A stretch of DNA of 64,000 bases, taken from positions 483,788-547,787 of the forward strand of contig CAJNOI010000013.1 in assembly GCA_905250115.1 (NCBI GenBank), in the 5' to 3' direction. Position numbers and translations under genes: made by a program. Below are positions 49,362-64,000 of this stretch, one piece after another (positions within the stretch are counted from its first letter, which is position 1; each line of letters opens with the position of its first letter). The DNA is from Adineta steineri. Lineage: Eukaryota > Rotifera > Eurotatoria > Adinetida > Adinetidae. The notes under the pieces were generated by a model, which was not told the origin of the DNA, did not search any database, and was given only the letters and a program-made list of their open reading frames with translations.

Positions 49362-50067
49362 TAATATCTTCGTTAGAGATATATCGATATTAGGCGACGC
49401 GGCGCGATGAAAATACTTCTCGGAACAATTACAAGTACGACTAGTTTTGTCTGCGACAGTTCTTCGAGAAATAATAGAAAAAATATAATACATAGATCTT
49501 TAGGATATACAGTTGGTGACGCTCACATAGTGATATTATTATCGATAAAAACAGTTGTCTCTACAAAACAAGCGAATTCTCTTTTCTTCGGTAACCTATA
49601 TGCTTAATTTCTTCTTCTTTTTTTTCTTTTATATTTATTATTTTTTACTAAACAGTATAATTCAATGACATTCACATCTAATGAAATATCTGAAACTAAA
49701 AATGATGAGGTCAATTCGTCTTCCTCATCTGATTGCGCACATTCTATGGAACATGAAGAAATAGAGCATATTGATAAATCATTATCTACAAAAGATAATG
49801 AAGAACAACAAGTTTCATCTTCAAATGAATATGACGATAATTAAAAGATGAACCAATTTCTATTGCTTTAAATAAAACAAATAATGAAAATCTTGATAAT
49901 AAACGTCGCGAAATCTATTAAAAAGTCGTTCTGTTAGTTTTGCTCCAACAGTTGAAGAATATGAAATACCTGCTCGTTCTTCAGTTTCATCTGATTGTTC
50001 ATCTGATTATATTGATGCATTAGTTGATAGTTATAAATTGCAAACATCAATTAATTTATTTCCATTA
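49362..50067 (+). repeat. ~710-bp pseudogenic repeat, right copy flanking the PKS/NRPS region
   Basis: Direct repeat of 23747-24458, beginning with the same TAATATC...GATATTA palindrome and ending at the same TTATTTCCATTA. Here the Ser/Glu-rich frame runs past the site of the other copy's TGA but is broken soon after (ACGATAATTAAAAGATG near 49840) and again by an extra base near 49908. Flanking DNA differs between the copies, so homology ends abruptly at both sides. Confidence 0.75.
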
Positions 50068-50138
50068 AACCATTCACATGGTCGAAAATAATTTATTTCT
50101 GGAGTTGCGATTATTTTTCGAAAAATCTCCAGTTTGAA

Positions 50139-50673
50139 TTATTTCATTTGTATCTTGTTTTTCTGGTTTGCGAAATACAATCTAATATTATCTGTTGAAT
50201 CATCTTCTTGTTCATCATAGATAAATGTATCTCCAAAACCTGCTTGTCTTAAAAAAGAACGCCATTGTTCAATTGTACGAAATCCTCTTATTTTATTTAT
50301 TTCAGATTCATAACTAACACCAGTTACACCATTAAATATCATACGAGCAATATCTAATAATGATTTTAATTCTTCATATGCATGATGTTCACGATATAAA
50401 AATAAATCATTTTTAAATATATATCAAGTTGATCTTGTGGTAAATGATGTAAACCCATATAACAAACAACAAGATCAATAGATTCACTCGGAATAGGAAC
50501 ATCGGTTAAATTTGAAAAATTATATGGAATAAATGTACCGATAGGAAATAAACGATTTCGTTCGATTATAACAGTTGGACGTTCACGTTCATTTATAATA
50601 TAGACACGACCATTTTTAATCGCTAATATTCCACGTAATTCTTTAATACATCGGCTACCATCACCAATACTGC
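50139..50673 (-). pseudogene. SAM-dependent methyltransferase pseudogene
   Basis: Read on the minus strand, the frame begins near 50673 with GSIGDGSRCIKELRGILAIK and contains SESIDLVVCYMGLHHLPQDQ, the usual post-SAM-motif segment of class I methyltransferases. After QLDIYLKMI the expected RVLRPxG-type segment is missing and the frame shifts (near 50410). It then resumes as YREHHAYEELKSLLDIARMI and GFRTIEQWRSFLRQAGFGDT to a stop at 50139-50141. The deletion plus frameshift suggests a dead copy. Confidence 0.6.
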
Positions 50674-50768
50674 CTATATTCTTGATATAAGATAGAAATG
50701 AAATATTTCAATATTGATATTGTCAATCAAGAAATCGCAAATTAATATATAAGTGGAGGCTTGGGGAA

Positions 50769-51036
50769 TGCCAGATTTTCCGATATGACAGAAAAAGCTC
50801 CTATTTTTACTTTTTCGATCTGGCAATCCTGCTAGTAGGTATAGAAAAACACATTCAAAACTGTACTTCTCGTTTAATATCGTCCATGTTCGACTAATTT
50901 TATCATTTATAAGAATTCAAAGAAAATCTGTCAGTAGGTCTATGACAGTTCAAGCTCATAAGTTCGATTCTTTCGCCAAAAAGAACTGTAGATAAGTTCT
51001 TGCGATGAGAATTGATATGGAACTGTCATAGGCCTA
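50769..51036. repeat. Pair of adjacent hairpins (possible MITE or structured RNA)
   Basis: TGCCAGAT (50769-50776) pairs with ATCTGGCA (50818-50825). About 110 bp further, TAGGTCTATGACAGTTC (50935-50951) pairs with GAACTGTCATAGGCCTA (51020-51036) with a single mismatch, enclosing a ~68-nt loop that itself holds an AGTTC/GAACT pair. The stretch is less AT-rich than its surroundings. Confidence 0.5.
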
Positions 51037-52137
51037 TTTTTTATTACTTACATTTCAATACATTATTATTGTAATTATTCGACCACCATAGTTAAAAAAA
51101 TTTAAAATGTTGTTCGATTTATTGCTGAAAAAAAAGTTGCTCCGATTTTAAATTTTAAAGAAAAATTTGTACACTATTTAGTTCGACTTATCGAGAGAAG
51201 AAGAAAGCAAAATAATCATAATATTTATTAATGTAATTGCGAGAATTGTAACGATTGACATTATAGGTAAAACATAGAACGAATTAGAAGCAAGAAAAAT
51301 AGAACATAAGAATGCGTCTAGTGGAGCATGACAATCAAAAATCGCTGAATACTTTAGAAAAATAAAAATGATTGATCATTAAATCTAACGATATAAAACA
51401 TTTAATTATAAGAAGTTTATTAATGAATATAGTGAAAAAAAGAACCGATCGTATTATATATTTTTAGATCATCTCATAGACCATTTTGAGAACGATAAAA
51501 CTTAACAAGTTTATAAGAAAATAAAATGTTCCATTTTCTCATTATTTATTCTTAAATTATTATCAAAATTGATTTTCTTTTTTCGTTTGATCATACTATT
51601 TTATTTATACATTTTGTATATTCAGTGAAGGACAGACAATATTGAAAACCTTCATCAATCAAACTGGTGACGATGTGCACTTTTTTTACCACGTTAGGCA
51701 TGGTATTCATATAGGGGTTATGCATCATTGATAAATAGAGAAAAACATGTACTCAAAAGCACATGCCGTTTTCGATGTACCGGTGTTATTTACGTTTTCT
51801 TGTATCAAAAATCGATTTATTTATCTGTTATTTTTCAATTCTTCTCAACTTTGAATATTATCAACGATAAGTACTTCTTTCATTATTTTATTTAATCCAT
51901 ATAATAGCTAATTAATATCTTTTCACATTACTCCTTCAGACAAACTAAAAATCACCACATGATAAGAAGTTTGTATTTGCAATAAAATGATATTCTAAAG
52001 GAAAAACTTATTTGTACATAAATCGGTATTTATTTAAACTTTAGCAGTATAGTGATGATGATGTATAATCTAGAATATCCTTTGACAAATGTATTCGACG
52101 TTTCGTTCTCATAATAATATCTTTTAATTCAAACATT

Positions 52138-52207
52138 GAGGGTGTGGATGTTGATGTGCGTGTGAATGAAAAAGTCAACAACGCCAAACTCACATCCACA
52201 CCCACAT
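52138..52207. repeat. Telomere-like inverted repeat 10
   Basis: Left arm GAGGGTGTGGATGTTGATGT, right arm CTCACATCCACACCCAC; 12 nt (GGGTGTGGATGT) pair. It lies about 110 bp upstream of the SET gene start. Confidence 0.7.
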
Positions 52208-52318
52208 ATTGTGTACATCATCTAAATCGAATATTAGACTACAATAAAGTTTGAAATGCTTTTTTATCTTATAGAAATTTAAACGTATTAAAACTATATA
52301 TTATTCCATACATTTACG

Positions 52319-52807
52319 ATGGCTGCCAGCACCTCATCGAATCAGTTAGTAAGCAAACATGAATTTGCTGATGTTATGGAAAATACTGTATCAGGACAAA
52401 AATCTCTTCATGCCAATGTTCATTTCAATGCTGAAGATGTAATCTGTTCGTTTGATGCCGAACTAACATTGGATCACCCCACTTATGCAACAGTACAAAT
52501 AGACGATCATACACATATTATATTAAAACCAGAGTTTTTGCTATATGTTAATCATAGTTGTTCACCAAATGTTTTCTTTAATACTGGTTCCATGCAACTA
52601 ATTGCTCTCACTGAAATACAGCCGGGTGACGAAATAGTTTTCTTTTATCCATCGGCCGAATGGGATATGGAACGACCGTTTAATTGCTTATGCGGTAGTT
52701 CTAACTGTTTGAAACAAATTAAGGGTGCAGCGTATCTTCCACATACGGTTATTCAGCAATACCACCTTACTGATTTCATTCGACGAAAGATCAACAACCA
52801 AAAATGA
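52319..52807 (+). CDS. Small single-exon SET-domain protein (putative lysine methyltransferase)
   Basis: 162 aa without introns, starting at the ATG at 52319. The core SET motif YVNHSCSPNVFFNT (~78-91) matches the NHSCxPN signature that forms the SAM/lysine pocket knot. IQPGDEIVFFYPSAEWDM (~101-118) supplies the C-terminal SET aromatic positions, followed by PFNCLCGSSNC (post-SET-like Cys cluster) and IKGAAYLP. The protein is almost only the SET domain, as in compact bacterial and fungal SET proteins that methylate lysines, rather than the large multi-domain animal enzymes. Lack of introns and small size fit horizontal acquisition, but this is inference. AATAAA-type hexamers at ~52883 may terminate it. 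Confidence 0.75.
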   Translation: MAASTSSNQLVSKHEFADVMENTVSGQKSLHANVHFNAEDVICSFDAELTLDHPTYATVQIDDHTHIILKPEFLLYVNHSCSPNVFFNTGSMQLIALTEIQPGDEIVFFYPSAEWDMERPFNCLCGSSNCLKQIKGAAYLPHTVIQQYHLTDFIRRKINNQK

Positions 52808-54494
52808 AAATACTCAACATTTTATAAAAATTTATTTGAATAGAAAAGAAAACTTTCACTGAACGGTTTTGCTATTATTCAAATAAAATAATTGCTAAAA
52901 AATATTTCTATTCTTGAAAAGAATTATTATTTTGAACATATATTTAATAATACTCTCATTGTGAATAATAATTATCATACAAGGAATATAAGATCTCTTT
53001 TCAATATTACATTAAATCATATTATGAATAATTCTATTGATATTATTTTAAAAGGAAAACGTTATTCCTTATTAAAATATTGAAAAAATAAATAAAGAAT
53101 TATTTTATCTACTAAAGTTAATATTTAAGTTTTTCAATTAACTTAAAACTTTAACAATTGAGAAATAAGCTGAAAGAATTTATTATTATATTTTAAATTT
53201 TGAATATGAATCACAAAATTTCCTTTTTAAAATATTGATTTTTCTTTCATAAAATATGATCGATAAAGGCAGTAATTGGATCTTCAATGCGATATGCTTA
53301 ATACTTTTGATTCTTTATATTTGAGAATATTCATTAATAGAACATTTTTACTTTTTTTGCTTTACACATGCTTTTATAAAATCTTAAATTCCGAACTAAT
53401 ACTAATAAAAAAATCAGAACGAGAAACGAACAATTTGTATTGAAATGCGTAACTTTTGTTAATCTATGCAAAAAGATACTTTCTATTTGAAAAAAAGATT
53501 TTATCAAACAAGTATCTTGTGTCGAAACATGAAGCGAAGTTGAGATAAGCGAAAGGTAAGTTTTTGCTTACACCCTCATCCTCAGGATGTTTAAACATTT
53601 GATTAATAGGAACAAATGCAGACTTTATATCAAATATGTGTTTCTACACAATGCGATTTATTATTACTCACAAATAGTGCATTTATATATGACGTAGAAA
53701 GAGATAGAAACAACATTTGAACATATTGACATCGAAATACACATGCAAATATAAAAAATAAGAAGATATAAATGATTTTGACGTCATGTTATCATCTAAC
53801 ACCTATTTTCTCTTTCTTTCTCATATACTCTCAGAATATACAGTTGATATTGTAATCAGTGACGAAGTCAGAGATGAGAGCTCAGCACTCCCAGCAAATT
53901 GAGTGTAAATTTTAAGTTGAGATTATCGTCTTCAACCCTCTCAGTTACACACTTTATACCATAGCAAGCGTGCATTTGATATTTTACTCTGAACCAAACT
54001 GCGTTGAGAAGTTTGTTTTTTCTTATCTCTGAAAAAATAACTTTTTTGTCGCAGTCAATAATGATATTAAAATACAGAGCCTCTTTGAGATTTTATTTAT
54101 GAAAATAAATTGTGAACATGTCTCTATTGATGATAAAAAATCATTTTATTTGCTACTCTCTAAAAATATTATTGCACAATTCTCAAATTAAGAATATCCA
54201 ACATTTTAGCGACATATGGAAAATATTATTTTTTTCTCATTTTACATAGTAAATATCTTTTAAAGAAAAGAATTTGGTAAAAAAAATCTTTATATGAGCT
54301 ATAATTATCTCAACTTTGTAAGGTTTCAATAGATAACTGAGAAAAAATTATTGTCTTGATTGTATATACACATTAGATAATCTCATTCTTATAAATAATC
54401 TTCAATTCCACTTTGATATATGTAACTGTTCTTTCTTTCTATTAATGATAATATATAAAATTAATTTTAGATCATCTATCACTCGTAGAATACA
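52808..54494. other. Gene-free AT-rich spacer
   Basis: No convincing gene. A 63-codon Asn/Ile-rich frame at 52892-53083 has no ATG start in good context and no recognisable domain. Segment 53160-53230 resembles the DNA just after the receptor gene (AATAAGCTGAAAGAATTTATT at 17657 and 53164), a small dispersed repeat. Confidence 0.45.
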
Positions 54495-55909
54495 ATGATT
54501 TTAATTGAAAATTTCAAATTATATTTGACTTTGCCAATAATCGGACAATTATCTGGTAAATAATCGATTTTATTATTTCTAAAAGAAATAATTTTGAAAT
54601 TTTCTTTTAGGTCTTTCGTTTAATCAACCAAAGTTTTGTCCAGAACCAACTTGGAACTCCAACGGAACTATTTTTATAGCAAATAATACAATCAAGGGTT
54701 ATCCAGATTCTATATTTGTTACAACCAATAATTCAATTTATGTTGTTGCTCAAGCAATACCTCAGATTTATATTTGGTTGAACAATTCTGTTAATTCAAC
54801 CATAACAACAACAGACACCGTCCCATTTCCGAAAACAATATTTGTTCAAAATGATAATGAACTTTATATTGAACGTGGAACTTTCAACAAACGTACCGTC
54901 GAAAAATGGATATTAAATAGAAATAATAGTACTCCTGTCATGAATATCCCTGCACCATGCTATAATATTTTCATTGATACCAGTAACAACTTATACTGTT
55001 CACTTGATCTAGAACATAAAGTTGTAAAGAATTCATTGGATGACGACGATACAACACCGATCATTGTAGCTGGAACTGGACTTTCTGGTCCAGCTTCGAA
55101 TAACTTGATTTTACCAAGTGGACTTTTTGTTGATGCTAGTCTTAATTTATATGTAGCTGATTATGGAAACCACCGTGTTCAAATGTTTCCACCAGGAGAA
55201 TTGCATGGAATTACTGTTTCAGGTGATAGATCAATAAATACTACCATTGGTCTTACATATCCAACAGGTATCACGATGGATGGTGATGGTTATTTATATA
55301 TTGTTGATTATTATAAACATCGCATTGTTCGAGGAAAATCAGATGATTTTCGATGTATACTTGGATGTCGTACTACTATCGATATAGCAGCGAATCAATT
55401 ATTGGAACCACGTCATATGGCTTTTGATAGTTATGGAAATATTTATGTTGTTGATAGGAATAATCAACGAGTTCAAAAATTTTCTTATGAAAAACTTTCA
55501 TGTGGTAAGTATCAAATCATGTTTTAATTCTTCTCTGGCTGCGGCTGTGCATTTGCCGATCTAGTCTTTATCTCTATACTTCATGAGGACTCTGATAATG
55601 CATGTTAGGCCATAGAAATAGGAAGAGTTCGATCGTAAAATGAAACATATATTTTGAAAACATGTTTAGTTCACTAATTACGAAGAAAGAATTTACATTT
55701 AAATCTTCAAAATGAGAGCTTTCTCGAGGAACATAAGATACTTTCATTAATGTAACAACAAAGTTTAATCTTTTTTTTTCAATTATTCTCTTTAAGAACC
55801 AAGGACAACGATAACACATACAACAAGTACACCTGTGATATCACATTCAACAAAGACTTTGGCTGAATATTTAATTCAATGCTTAATGTTTTTGATGCTT
55901 TATATTTAA
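54495..55909 (+). CDS. Secreted NHL beta-propeller with Ser/Thr stalk and hydrophobic C-terminal tail
   Basis: Exons 54495-54555, 54611-55504 and 55797-55909, all phase-1 introns, give 355 aa. Exon 1 encodes a hydrophobic leader (KLYLTLPIIGQLS). Exon 2 (894 nt, the same length as NHL exon 11354-12247) opens with SFNQPKF and carries NHL repeats such as LPSGLFVDASLNLYVADYGN, then HRVQMF, and ends with LSC before a GTAAGT donor. Exon 3 encodes EPRTTITHTTSTPVISHSTK, then EYLIQCLMFLMLYI and a stop: a short Thr/Ser stalk followed by a hydrophobic end lacking charged residues, as in GPI-anchor signals. It shares its first two exons with the receptor gene at 7.9 kb but replaces the 7TM part with a stalk. 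Exon 3 is short, so its assignment is the least certain part. Confidence 0.7.
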
Positions 55910-57235
55910 AAACCTTCTTTGCACATGCTTTCTATTTATTGTACTTCATTTAAAAAAAATAAAATGTAAATTTAAAATGGAAGAAAAAGAAAGATATATA
56001 TGGCATTTTCTGGGAAAAAACGTCAATTCCGAAATAACAACGAATAGAAAAACACGAAAAGTGAATTACTTGCATTTGGTTCATCTTTGTAGGTGAGATA
56101 AACGAAAGAAGAGTGTCATCATGAATGGTTATCAATATATCCATAGCTACTTCCTCTCTCACACATTCAGTCATCCCTGCATAGCAAAAGAGAACGAGAT
56201 TATATATTTTACTAAAGCGAAAAGCGAAAATCATTTAAGCAAACGACTTTTCAACGAAAGAAAATGCGTGAAAGCCACAACTGCAAAACACCTTTCGCCC
56301 TCGTCCTCTCTTTTTGTTCATACATGGAATAAAGTACGACAGCCATTTGTTTTCTCCCCCTTCTTAATGTAATCTACAAACAAATGCGAGAGAAAAGAAT
56401 GAAAAACAACATTCGTCTTTTATTTGTGACGCTGAATGTCAAGCAGCAAACGAGAATAATGCCTTCCAAAATATTTTGTTTTTGTTTACTTTGATTCATA
56501 CAGCCACGTTGGTGGTGAAATTAACGTGAGATTTTTCCCTTTGTATGGAGTATAAAGTGAGCTAGTCGAACTGCACAAAATTTTGTTGATTCTGAAGAGT
56601 CGTCGATCAGTTTCTTCCTACCTTTACTTCACAACTGACCGAATTTTCTTCAAAAATATTGATATGATAAATTGAAAGAAGTTTCTTATCTGTGCTAATA
56701 AAGTTTTATCCATTTTTTACGATAATTTTTTGCTTGTTTTTTAGATATATCAATTTGGTCATAACTTTAGACTCTTTCTAGTCGAGTTTCTTTAAGATTT
56801 GCTATAGCGGAAAAAGTCTATCTGTGGATGAGTATTTATAAAAAAATCCAGATTGCAAACACATTTTTATGAAAGATTGATGCTGAAAAATGAAACCTTA
56901 TTGCAAGAAATTAAAAAAAAGAGACATCAGTTTTACCTTGTTTATTAAGTAAGTTTTCATTTTGTGCTTGTCTAGAAAGACGGAATACAATAAACATATA
57001 TGGTCCAAGTTTATTTGCAAATGTTCAAGAAAAAGAAATGGCACGAAATCATAAAACTGATAATAATTCAACAACATCTTTACCAAAATAAAACCCGATA
57101 TAAAAAAAACAATTTAAATGAATATGTGACACAGAATCTCTCAGAAGACTTTCATTAATTTAAAACAAAGAAAAAACCTTTTTGCTTCGATTTTGATTTT
57201 TCGTTAATATGATTATATATCTAACATATTTTTAG
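55910..57235. other. Gene-free region upstream of the PI3-kinase gene
   Basis: No supported exon. The open frame at 56121-56372 has no domain and sits in a locally less AT-rich tract that may be promoter DNA. A possible upstream non-coding exon of the PI3K gene cannot be excluded, because TTTTTAG directly precedes its ATG. Confidence 0.4.
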
Positions 57236-61692
<4,457 letters not shown>

Positions 61693-62554
61693 ATCCCAGT
61701 GGTCTGTAAATTTTTCTTGTAAAAGAAAGAAAAGCAAATTAAAACTAATCGCATTTTTTTTAATCGTCAATTAATCGTGTAATACACATCTTTTATTTTT
61801 AAATCATTTATTAACAAAAAAAACATTTCATTCTATTTTATGAAAAAACCATGTGAGAAATATGACTCATGTAATAGATTATGTGGGTTTTTTTCTTTTT
61901 CTTTCATATATAAAGAGTAGTTTATTACTTGTTTTGTACTCATTGTATGAGATAAATCAAACTTAAGACATCTTTAAAATTTTCTACGTCTAGTTGATAT
62001 CTTTGCGACCAGTACCCTACAATGATTGCTTGTGATCCTGATATTGTTGAAAATATCAATCAGTCCAATAAAAAAAACTTTGTATTCTTTTTACATTCGA
62101 GGTAAGACATTACCTGATTGTAACAAATAAAGACAAGTGAAATAGAACTTTCAGATATTCTTCTGTTTCTTTTTACCTCATATTCCTCCTTAATAAAACC
62201 AAACAAAAGCTCTGATTATCAGCAAAAAAGATAAGTAATCACATACATAAATATAAAGTAAAGTCAAAGACAAATGTTTTTCTAGTTTTATCATAATTCT
62301 TTATTTATTTGTTTGATAATATTTGGAGTAAAACTATTAACCAATATAGAGAAGCAATGAATATATTACTAATGTCTACCGCTTGTCAAATGCAGCCTCT
62401 ATTTAGACTAATATTTTTCTTAAAAAAATGCAATCATAGATCGCATGCGGAGCCCTGGTTATAACATTATATTGAAGACTATATATTGAAATATTAAAAT
62501 CTTATTTATATTTTATATTCATTTGTAGATCTATTTAAGTATAGCGTAATCAAT
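61693..62554. other. Spacer between PI3K and NUP42
   Basis: AT-rich, no exon evident. It should hold the PI3K 3' UTR and the NUP42 promoter and 5' UTR. Confidence 0.45.
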
Positions 62555-62704
62555 ATGTCGGTTTGCCAATATTATTTACGAGGTAGCTGTCGATTTGGAG
62601 ATCGATGTCGATATCCGCATGTAATTAATATGTCGGTTTGCCAACATTATTTACGAGGTAACTGTCGATATGGTGATCAATGTCGATATCCACATGTAAA
62701 GCCT
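62555..62704 (+). repeat. 75-bp in-frame tandem duplication encoding the CCCH finger
   Basis: Two copies starting ATGTCGGTTTGCCAA at 62555 and 62630, differing at only a handful of positions. Exactly 25 codons long, so the frame is kept. Confidence 0.85.
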
Positions 62705-63499
62705 AATGTCCCAAATCCAGCAACATCTACAATTCTTAAATGGATTATTGAAAATTATGCAGATAAAATGAAAGCATTTGATATCTTGTAAGTAAATTTG
62801 ATTTGAATTATCTCATATAATTTATCTTCTTAGAGTACAAATGCAAACTGAAGCGAAAGTATGGCTTAAAACAAGTCTTTGGCGATTTACATCAAGATCA
62901 CTTTTTCCTGGTGGACATCCTTTAAAACGTAAAGATTCTTTTTTGATTTTTTTTTCTTCAGTAATAAATTCTTTTTAGATTGGACGGATCATTCATTTGA
63001 AGAAATGAAATGGGCACATCGATGCATGAGTAATACTGGCGAAGAACATAAATATGTTTGTGTGGAAATGAATTATCTTCAAAGTGATATTTAAGTTATT
63101 TTTAGAAAAAAGCATATTCCGATTATTGGGAAAATACTCAACGTGAACTTCTTGGTTTATCAAAACTTCGTATTGATACTGTTAAACTGCTTGTATGTAT
63201 ATATTTATATATATGGCATAGAGTTGTTTTTAATTATTTATAAAATTTCTTTTTCTTTTGTATTTTAGAAAGAACATATTGCAGAATACGTTGCAAGTAA
63301 TCATAAACCATCGATAACATTATCAAGTGATATTGATATGAAAGATGATAATCATATTACAATAGCAAATTCTAATGTAGAATTAACAAATTATACAGCA
63401 GATGATCAACTTCTTGCAGATGAACGTGCTGCTTTTGAAAGTGATACATTTGAATTAGGACATATACCTGTTCATGCTCCTTCACAACAATTTTGTTAA
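62555..63499 (+). CDS. NUP42: Nucleoporin NUP42 (NUPL2-like), with duplicated CCCH zinc finger
   Basis: Exons 62555-62787, 62834-62928, 62979-63055, 63106-63192 and 63269-63499 give 240 aa. The N-terminus MSVCQYYLRGSCRFGDRC parallels the CCCH finger at the start of human NUP42 (MAICQFFLQGRCRFGDRC). It is followed by a second, nearly identical finger 25 codons later (MSVCQHYLRGNCRYGDQC). Then comes an alpha-helical region with EAKVWLKTSLWRFTSRSLFP, matching the vertebrate EVWESSGQWMFSVYSP segment, and the C-terminus ends FELGHIPVHAPSQQFC. NUP42 sits on the cytoplasmic side of the nuclear pore and works with GLE1 and DDX19 in mRNA export. The FG repeats usual in the middle of the family are absent here. 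AATAAA follows the stop at about 63513. Confidence 0.75.
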
Positions 63500-63873
63500 A
63501 AATTTTTATTTAATAAAGAACGAAAATTTTTCTCTATTAGTTATCAATTCGGTATTTTATATTTCGAAAAAGAGAGAATTCAGATATATTTGATAATGAA
63601 ACACGTTTATATACTACAACAGACTTGTTATTTATTTTGTTCTCTCCTACTTTTTCTTTTATCGATTCTCCTTTCATCGTTTGAGAAGTATTTAATCTGT
63701 TGAGTTTAATAGTTTAATTTATTTGATAAATATTAAGTTTATGAACAGATATTGTTTGATTCTCGAAAATAACTATAATATCTTCTACAATAGTTCGTTT
63801 CAGGATTATAGTCATCAATGATGGGCAACACTTTTACTTCGTGTACAAATCGTAGAAGAACTGTGGAAAATAG
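63500..63873. other. Spacer after NUP42
   Basis: AT-rich. An ATG-led stretch near 63819 (MMGNTFTSCTNRRRTVENR) could belong to a first exon of the following gene, but its junction is not clear. Confidence 0.4.
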
Positions 63874-64000
63874 GACAAGTATAATTTAATTAATCGTCTT
63901 CTTGGTTGTATATATGGACAAGCTTTAGGTGATGCTTATGGTCTATCGACTGAATTTGAAAAACGCAAAACAGTTGCAAGTAATTATCCAGATCGTTCAA
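63874..64000 (+). CDS. ADP-ribosylglycohydrolase-family protein, partial (runs off the window)
   Basis: From a candidate acceptor (AAAATAG) the frame reads DKYNLINRLLGCIYGQALGD, then AYGLSTEFEKRKTVASNYPD, and continues past the window end. The motif LLGCIYGQALGDAYGLSTEF is the N-terminal signature of ADP-ribosylglycohydrolases (DraG/ARH family), which remove ADP-ribose from proteins using two metal ions. The metal-binding Asp residues would lie further on. The acceptor is poor in pyrimidines, so the exact exon start is uncertain. Confidence 0.6.

Larger units (their letters stand above)
50674..52318. other. Non-coding region with nested inverted repeats
   Basis: No supported gene. Two unusual inverted repeats lie at 50769-50825 and 50935-51036 (listed separately), and telomere-like inverted repeat 10 at 52138-52207 just precedes the SET gene. 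Confidence 0.5.

Noticed and set aside
50940-51000. tRNA-like T-arm (AGTTCGATTCT)
   Set aside because: No acceptor stem partner or anticodon arm can be drawn upstream; explained better by the inverted repeat.
52892-53083. 63-codon Asn/Ile-rich frame after the SET gene
   Set aside because: No start in context, no domain, composition of background DNA.

Overview
The window looks like nuclear DNA of a bdelloid rotifer (Rotaria/Adineta type). It is AT-rich, its genes are split by many short GT-AG introns (mostly about 50-75 nt with T-rich 3' ends), and it carries families typical of bdelloids: NHL beta-propeller proteins, a PKS and an NRPS of non-metazoan type in intron-bearing form, and hexamer motifs resembling the TGTGGG telomere repeat. 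Gene models below were built by hand: I matched reading frames across candidate splice sites and checked exon phases arithmetically. None is supported by RNA data.

Layout. (1) 1-7.9 kb: a PAN/apple-domain gene with a Thr-rich exon (3' end not found), a small secreted bulb-type lectin, then gene-poor DNA with a ~600-bp tandem duplication. (2) 7.9-17.6 kb: a secreted-NHL/beta-sandwich/7TM receptor gene in which every intron is phase 1 and the NHL exon is duplicated. (3) 18-23 kb: a small coiled-coil (kizuna-like) gene, an orphan B-box exon and a B-box/coiled-coil/NHL gene. (4) 23.7-26.9 kb: a ~710-bp pseudogenic repeat, a methyltransferase remnant, and the 3' half of an ABCB transporter cut by a 100-N assembly gap. 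(5) 29.8-48.0 kb: a reducing polyketide synthase (2839 aa, four exons) followed on the same strand by a C-C-A-T-TE peptide synthetase (1889 aa, seven exons). (6) 49.4-50.7 kb: a second copy of the ~710-bp repeat, in the same orientation, beside another methyltransferase pseudogene. (7) 52-56 kb: a single-exon SET-domain gene and a secreted NHL protein with a short Ser/Thr stalk and hydrophobic tail. (8) 57-64 kb: a complete 21-exon class I PI3-kinase p110 gene with altered catalytic motifs, NUP42, and the start of an ADP-ribosylglycohydrolase.

The PKS and NRPS plausibly form one assembly line. The PKS ends in an ACP followed by a degenerate, truncated thioesterase-like tail, while the NRPS starts with a condensation domain and ends in an intact thioesterase, so an acyl chain could pass from one to the other and be released by the NRPS. 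The pair is bracketed by the two copies of the ~710-bp repeat.

A second theme is a family of at least eleven short inverted repeats scattered through non-coding DNA. Their arms are telomere-like (TGTGGG/TGTGAG on the left, CCCACA/CTCACA on the right), and one lies inside a PI3K intron.
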